Positions 60,522-64,000 of a DNA stretch of 64,000 nucleotides are shown piece by piece. How positions within the stretch are numbered: position 1 is the stretch's first letter; each line of letters opens with the position of its first letter. A program made the translations under genes and the position numbers. The DNA lies in NCBI GenBank assembly GCA_032719365.1, contig CM064872.1:19003572-19067571 (forward strand), written 5' to 3'. Origin of the DNA: Prinsepia uniflora (taxonomy: Eukaryota; Streptophyta; Magnoliopsida; Rosales; Rosaceae). The notes under the pieces were generated by a model, which saw only the letters and a list, made by a program, of their open reading frames with translations, was not told the origin of the DNA and did not search any database.

Positions 60522-61912
60522 CAAATCAGGTAGGATACATCTCTTACCTAAGTTCAATGGTTTGGCAGGTAAAGATCCTCATTTGCATATCAAGGAGTTT
60601 GTGGCGGTTTGCAACACCATTAAGATTCAAGGCATGACATCTCAAGAAATACGTCTTAGGTTGTTCCTATTTTCTCTTAGAGAGAAGGCTAAGGCTTGGC
60701 TCTACACTCTTCCGTCTAGAGCCATTGAGACTTGGGATATGCTACCTTCCAAGTTCATGCAACAATTTTTCCCAGCTCAACGCACTAACAAGTTAAGGAG
60801 GGAAATCATGTCATGCAAACCGATGGAGAGCTATTTCGTGAGTATTGGGATAGGTTTAAAACATTGCTGCATTCTTGCCCTCATCACAACCTTGAACCAT
60901 GACTACTCATGCAATACTTCTATGAAGGGTTACTAGATTCTGATCGTATGATGGTGGATGCTACTGCTGGTGGTCTAATGAACAAAACGGCTGACGAAGC
61001 TAAGACTATAGTTGAGGACATTGCTTCCAATACGAAGCAATTTAGTTTCAAAAACAGGCAACCCGAGAAGGATTATGAGGTTAACACTACTTCTAACGAA
61101 AATTCTCAAATTTCTGAATTAACTAACCTTATTAAGCAGCTTGTGTCCCAAAAGCAAGTTGTGGCTGTTTGTCAAGTGTGTTCCTTACATGGACATTTTT
61201 CTGAAGCATGCCCTCAAGTGTAAGGGCTTCACGAGGAAGTCAACATGGTTGGAGGTTTTCAAGGAAATCAGAGGCCACAAAATGATCCATTCGCTCCAAC
61301 TTATAACATGGGATGGAGGAATCATCCGAATTTCAGATGGGTAAACAACAATAATTTTCAAAATACAAATCATCCCCAAGGTTTCCTCAATCCACAAGGG
61401 TCAACCATCCAAGCTGCACAAAACAAATCTCTTGAAGAAATTGTGAGCACATTAACTGGACAAATGAGCTTTTTAGCTCAAAGCACTCAAGTCCTCAAGG
61501 TTTCAACCCATGCTTTTATGAAAAAGACTGATCGATCCATTGCAAACTTAGAAACCCAAGTTGGACAGATTGCAACCGCCTTAAATGAGAGGGAACTTGG
61601 TAAGCTTCCTAGTCAAGTTATTGTGAATCCTAAAGGTTTAAACAATGCGCAGGTTAATGTTATCACTTTAAGGAGTGAAAAGGACTTTTTAGAGACAATT
61701 AAGAAACTAGAAATTGTTATTCCCTTGTTTAAGGCAATTAAGCATATTCCACGTTATGCGAAGTTCATCAAAGAGCTTTGTACAAACAAGAGGATGGTGG
61801 AGATCAATGTCGTGGTTGCATTTGGTGAAAAAGTCTCTTCCATACTGCAAAGGAAGCTGCCACTAAAAGAGGAGGATCCCGGAAGCTAAACTTTCTATGC
61901 CAAATTGGTTCA

Positions 61913-62353
61913 ATGAGGTTTGATAGATGCTTATGTGACTTAGGTGCTTCTATTAACTTAATGTCGTATTCTGTTTATGCAGCACTGCAGCTCGGTGATC
62001 TCAAGCCAACTCACATGATGATTCAATTGGTGGATCGTTCTATCACTCATCCAAGGGTAGTGGTGGAAGATGTGATTGTCCAAATAGGTGACCTCGTATT
62101 ACCAGCAGATTTCTACATTCTAGACATGGAGGAGAGTCCTTCGCCAAATCATCTCCTGCTTATTTTTGGCCGACCATTTTTAGCAACTGCTCGTGCTATC
62201 ATAGATTGCCATTCGGCAAAGTTCACCATGACTGTTCTAAGGAAAACAAGAACTTTTCAAATTCTTGATGCTATAAGGTACCCTAGTGACATTCGCGAAT
62301 GTAATTCCATTCATCTATTAATTTTAATGTTGCAGACACTATTTACAACTTAA
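61913..62353 (+). pseudogene. Element D aspartic protease remnant
   Basis: In a different frame from gag end. CLCDLGASINLMSYSVY carries the active-site motif D-L-G-A-S, and the C-terminal block LLLIFGRPFLATARAIID follows about 75 residues later, the usual arrangement of Athila retropepsins. The frame ends at a stop at 62351-62353; similar-frame coding resumes at 62408. Intact family members cleave the Gag-Pol polyprotein. Here the frame break before it and the stop after it rule out normal expression. Confidence 0.85.
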
Positions 62354-62407
62354 GGAAAGTAAGATCCATTAGAAAGAGCACTCGGTTTATCTCCAAGTGA
62401 GGATGAC

Positions 62408-63454
62408 ATGCATGATGAAGAACAAATTGAAGTAATCTCTGCCCTAGAAGCTATTCCATCTTGTAAGCCATCAAGGTGGCCATGTTTTGAGCCTCTCCCT
62501 AACTCAACAGATAAGCTAATTGATTCAGTCAATCAAGCACTAAGGTTAGAACTCAAACCACTTCCTGAACATCTTAAATATGCTTATCTTGGTGATGAAA
62601 ATGCTTTGCCTGTTATTATTGCTGCCAATTTGAGTGATGTTAAGATAGAAAAGTTAGTGAGAGTTTTAAGAGAGAACAAGACAGCCATAGGATGGACTAT
62701 AGATGATATCAAAGGAATTATCCCTACAAAATGCATGCATCGAATTCTCTTGGGTGATGCATCGAAGCGTACTAGAGAAGCTCAAAGATAGCTAAACCCA
62801 CCTATGAAGGAGGTAGTGAAGAAGGAAATTTTGAAGCTGCTAGATGTAGGAATCATTTACGCAATTTCTGATTCTAAATGGATAAGTCCTATACAATTGG
62901 TTCCTAAGAAATCATGCATCACCGTTGTCATGAACGAGCATGATGAAATAGTGCCGACAAGGGTGCAAACAGGATAGAGGGTGTGCATCGACTACCGCAA
63001 GCTCAACACAACAACTCATAAGGATCATTTTCATTTACCTTTCATTGATCAAATGATTGAGAGACTTGCAGGTCATAGTCATTATTGCTTCTTGGATGGA
63101 TACTCCGGTTATAACCAAATAGCAATAGCTCCCGAGGACCAAGAGAAGACCACATTCACATGCCCCTTTGGCACATTTGCATATAGGAGGATGCCATTTG
63201 GCTTATGCAATACCCCTACCACATTTCAGCGATGCATGATGAGCATATTCTCCGGCATGGTTGAGGATATCATTGAGGTTTTTATGGATGATTTTTTTGT
63301 TTTCAGTAACTCCTTTTATTTATATCTTCACCATCTTTCTCTAGTGTTGCAAAGGTATAGGGAATGCAACTTAGTGCTTAATTGGGAAAAGTGCCATTTT
63401 ATGGTACAACAAGGCATCGTCTTAAGGCATGTGATCTCAACTCGTGGTAGGTGA
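62408..63454 (+). pseudogene. Element D reverse transcriptase remnant (Athila clade)
   Basis: It starts with the Athila-type linker (LKPLPEHLKYAYLGDENALPVI). Fingers and palm follow: VCIDYRKLNTTTHKDHF, YCFLDGYSGYNQIAI, RRMPFGLCNTPTTFQ and the catalytic FMDDFF (near 63281, with both Asp present). Stops at 62789 and about 62975 (TAG at the usual Trp before RVCIDYR) break the frame. Near 63440 a short deletion and frame change fall where other family members read on into the RLPPPTSVK segment. Linker and palm motifs place it in the Athila lineage of Ty3 elements. Confidence 0.9.
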
Positions 63455-63456
63455 AC

Positions 63457-64000
63457 GTAATGAGCAGGCTGCCGCCCCCTACATCAGTAAAAGAAATTAG
63501 ATCTTTTCTTGGATATGCTAGATTCTACCGTCGATTCATCAAAGACTTCTCTAAGATTTCAAGACCTCTGTGCAAGATACTAGCTAAGGATGCTCCATTT
63601 GATTTTGATAGCAACTGCCATGAAGCTTTCGAGAAGCTCAAAAGCCTCCTTACAACTACCCCTATCATAATGCCACTAGATTGGAACCTTTCTTTTGAGC
63701 TTATGTGTGACGCATCTGATTATGCTGTAGGGGCTATTTTAGGGCAACGTGTCAACAAAATTTTGCATGTCATTTACTATGCTAGCTACACCCTAAATGA
63801 TGCATAGCTCAATTACTCTACAACTGAAAAGGAGTTACTTGCTGTTATTTTTGCTTTAGAAAAATTTAGATCTTATCTAATTGGTACTAAAGTAATTATC
63901 TATTTTGATCATGCATCATTAAAATATCTGCTAACCAAAAAGGATGCTAAACCAAGATTGATCCGTTAGATGCTTCTAATCCAGGAGTTTGATGTGGAGA
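63457..64000 (+). pseudogene. Element D RT connection / RNase H remnant, cut by window end
   Basis: Continues pol in another frame: RLPPPTSVKEIRSFLGYARFYRRFIKDFSKI, then the RNase H core with LMCDASDYAVGAIL (first catalytic Asp), TEKELLAVIFALEKFR (Glu) and YFDHASLKYLL (second Asp). Stops at 63805-63807 and about 63967 interrupt it. Both fit C-to-T changes in Gln or Trp codons. The integrase would lie beyond the window. Confidence 0.88.

Larger units (their letters stand above)
59909..61889 (+). pseudogene. Element D gag remnant (Athila clade), split by a hAT element
   Basis: The frame opens at ATG 59909 (MADQGEGN). The hAT element interrupts it after FELKS, and it resumes in the same frame at 60522. 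The retrotransposon gag core is plain: HLLPKFNGLAGKDPHLHIKEF, FSLREKAKAWLY, FMQQFFPAQRTNKLRREI. A frameshift near 60836-60842 moves the reading frame; EYWDRFK and LMQYFYEGLLDSD continue it, with a stop near 60899. The CCHC zinc knuckle CQVCSLHGHFSEAC (about 61171-61212) is followed by a stop at 61221, after which the same frame runs to 61889 with the Gln/Asn-rich C-terminal part. In an intact element it would form the virus-like particle. This copy is not functional. Confidence 0.88.

Noticed and set aside
58069..64000. Element D as an endogenous virus
   Set aside because: Domain order and RT motifs are those of an Athila-clade Ty3 retrotransposon. I see no envelope or movement protein in the window, and the element is full of stops.

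Overview
This window is plant nuclear DNA made almost wholly of nested LTR retrotransposons. The evidence is of several kinds: primer-binding sites complementary to plant tRNA-iMet and tRNA-Asp, long LTRs with TATA boxes, polypurine tracts, Ty3-type and Athila-type polyprotein remains, and a small hAT element with an 8-bp target duplication. I see no host gene, tRNA or rRNA, and nothing bacterial. The species cannot be named from this sequence. A repeat-rich, heterochromatic part of a flowering-plant genome fits best.

Layout. 1-2187: right part of a chromovirus-like LTR (H, +). 2188-2477: unassigned AT-rich spacer. 2478-4985: 3' LTR and 3' non-coding end of an Athila-like element (A, -). 4985-10461: a chromovirus-type Ty3 element (E, -) with decayed protease, reverse transcriptase and RNase H, a tRNA-iMet primer site and a 3.1-kb 5' LTR; its integrase end and 3' LTR are gone. 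10462-14640: two more related LTR remnants (F and G, -). 14688-18537: an Athila-like 5' LTR (B, +), primer site and non-coding leader. 18538-18674 and 56111-57555: a third Athila-like LTR (C, +), split by a large insertion. 57556-58068: the leader of C. 58069-64000: 5' LTR, primer site, gag and pol pseudogene of a further Athila-clade element (D, +) that runs off the window. A 492-bp non-autonomous hAT element sits inside its gag.

The main object is 18675-56110. It is a tandem array of one non-autonomous LTR retrotransposon, in which about 3.39-kb LTRs alternate with about 3.12-kb internal regions that lack gag-pol: LTR-int-LTR-int and so on, with 6 LTRs and 5 internal regions as assembled (period about 6.51 kb). 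The whole array is bounded by one 5-bp duplication, GCAGC (18670-18674 and 56111-56115), so it came from a single insertion into the C LTR. The first LTR differs from the others by about 60 positions over its first 2.66 kb and then becomes identical. The last LTR matches the inner ones until its final 0.2 kb. Inner LTRs are therefore hybrids that begin like the original 3' LTR and end like the original 5' LTR. This is the pattern expected from recombination between the two LTRs followed by amplification, an early step toward a satellite.

A 500-N gap (34687-35186) lies in the third LTR. The sequences on its two sides overlap by about 924 bp of the same LTR, and single-base indels cluster from the gap to about 44.4 kb. 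Copy number there is uncertain, and the gap may be an unmerged contig overlap.

The elements do not form a working pathway. At most, the array unit was once mobilised by proteins from an autonomous relative resembling E, with which it shares the primer-site type and LTR ends.
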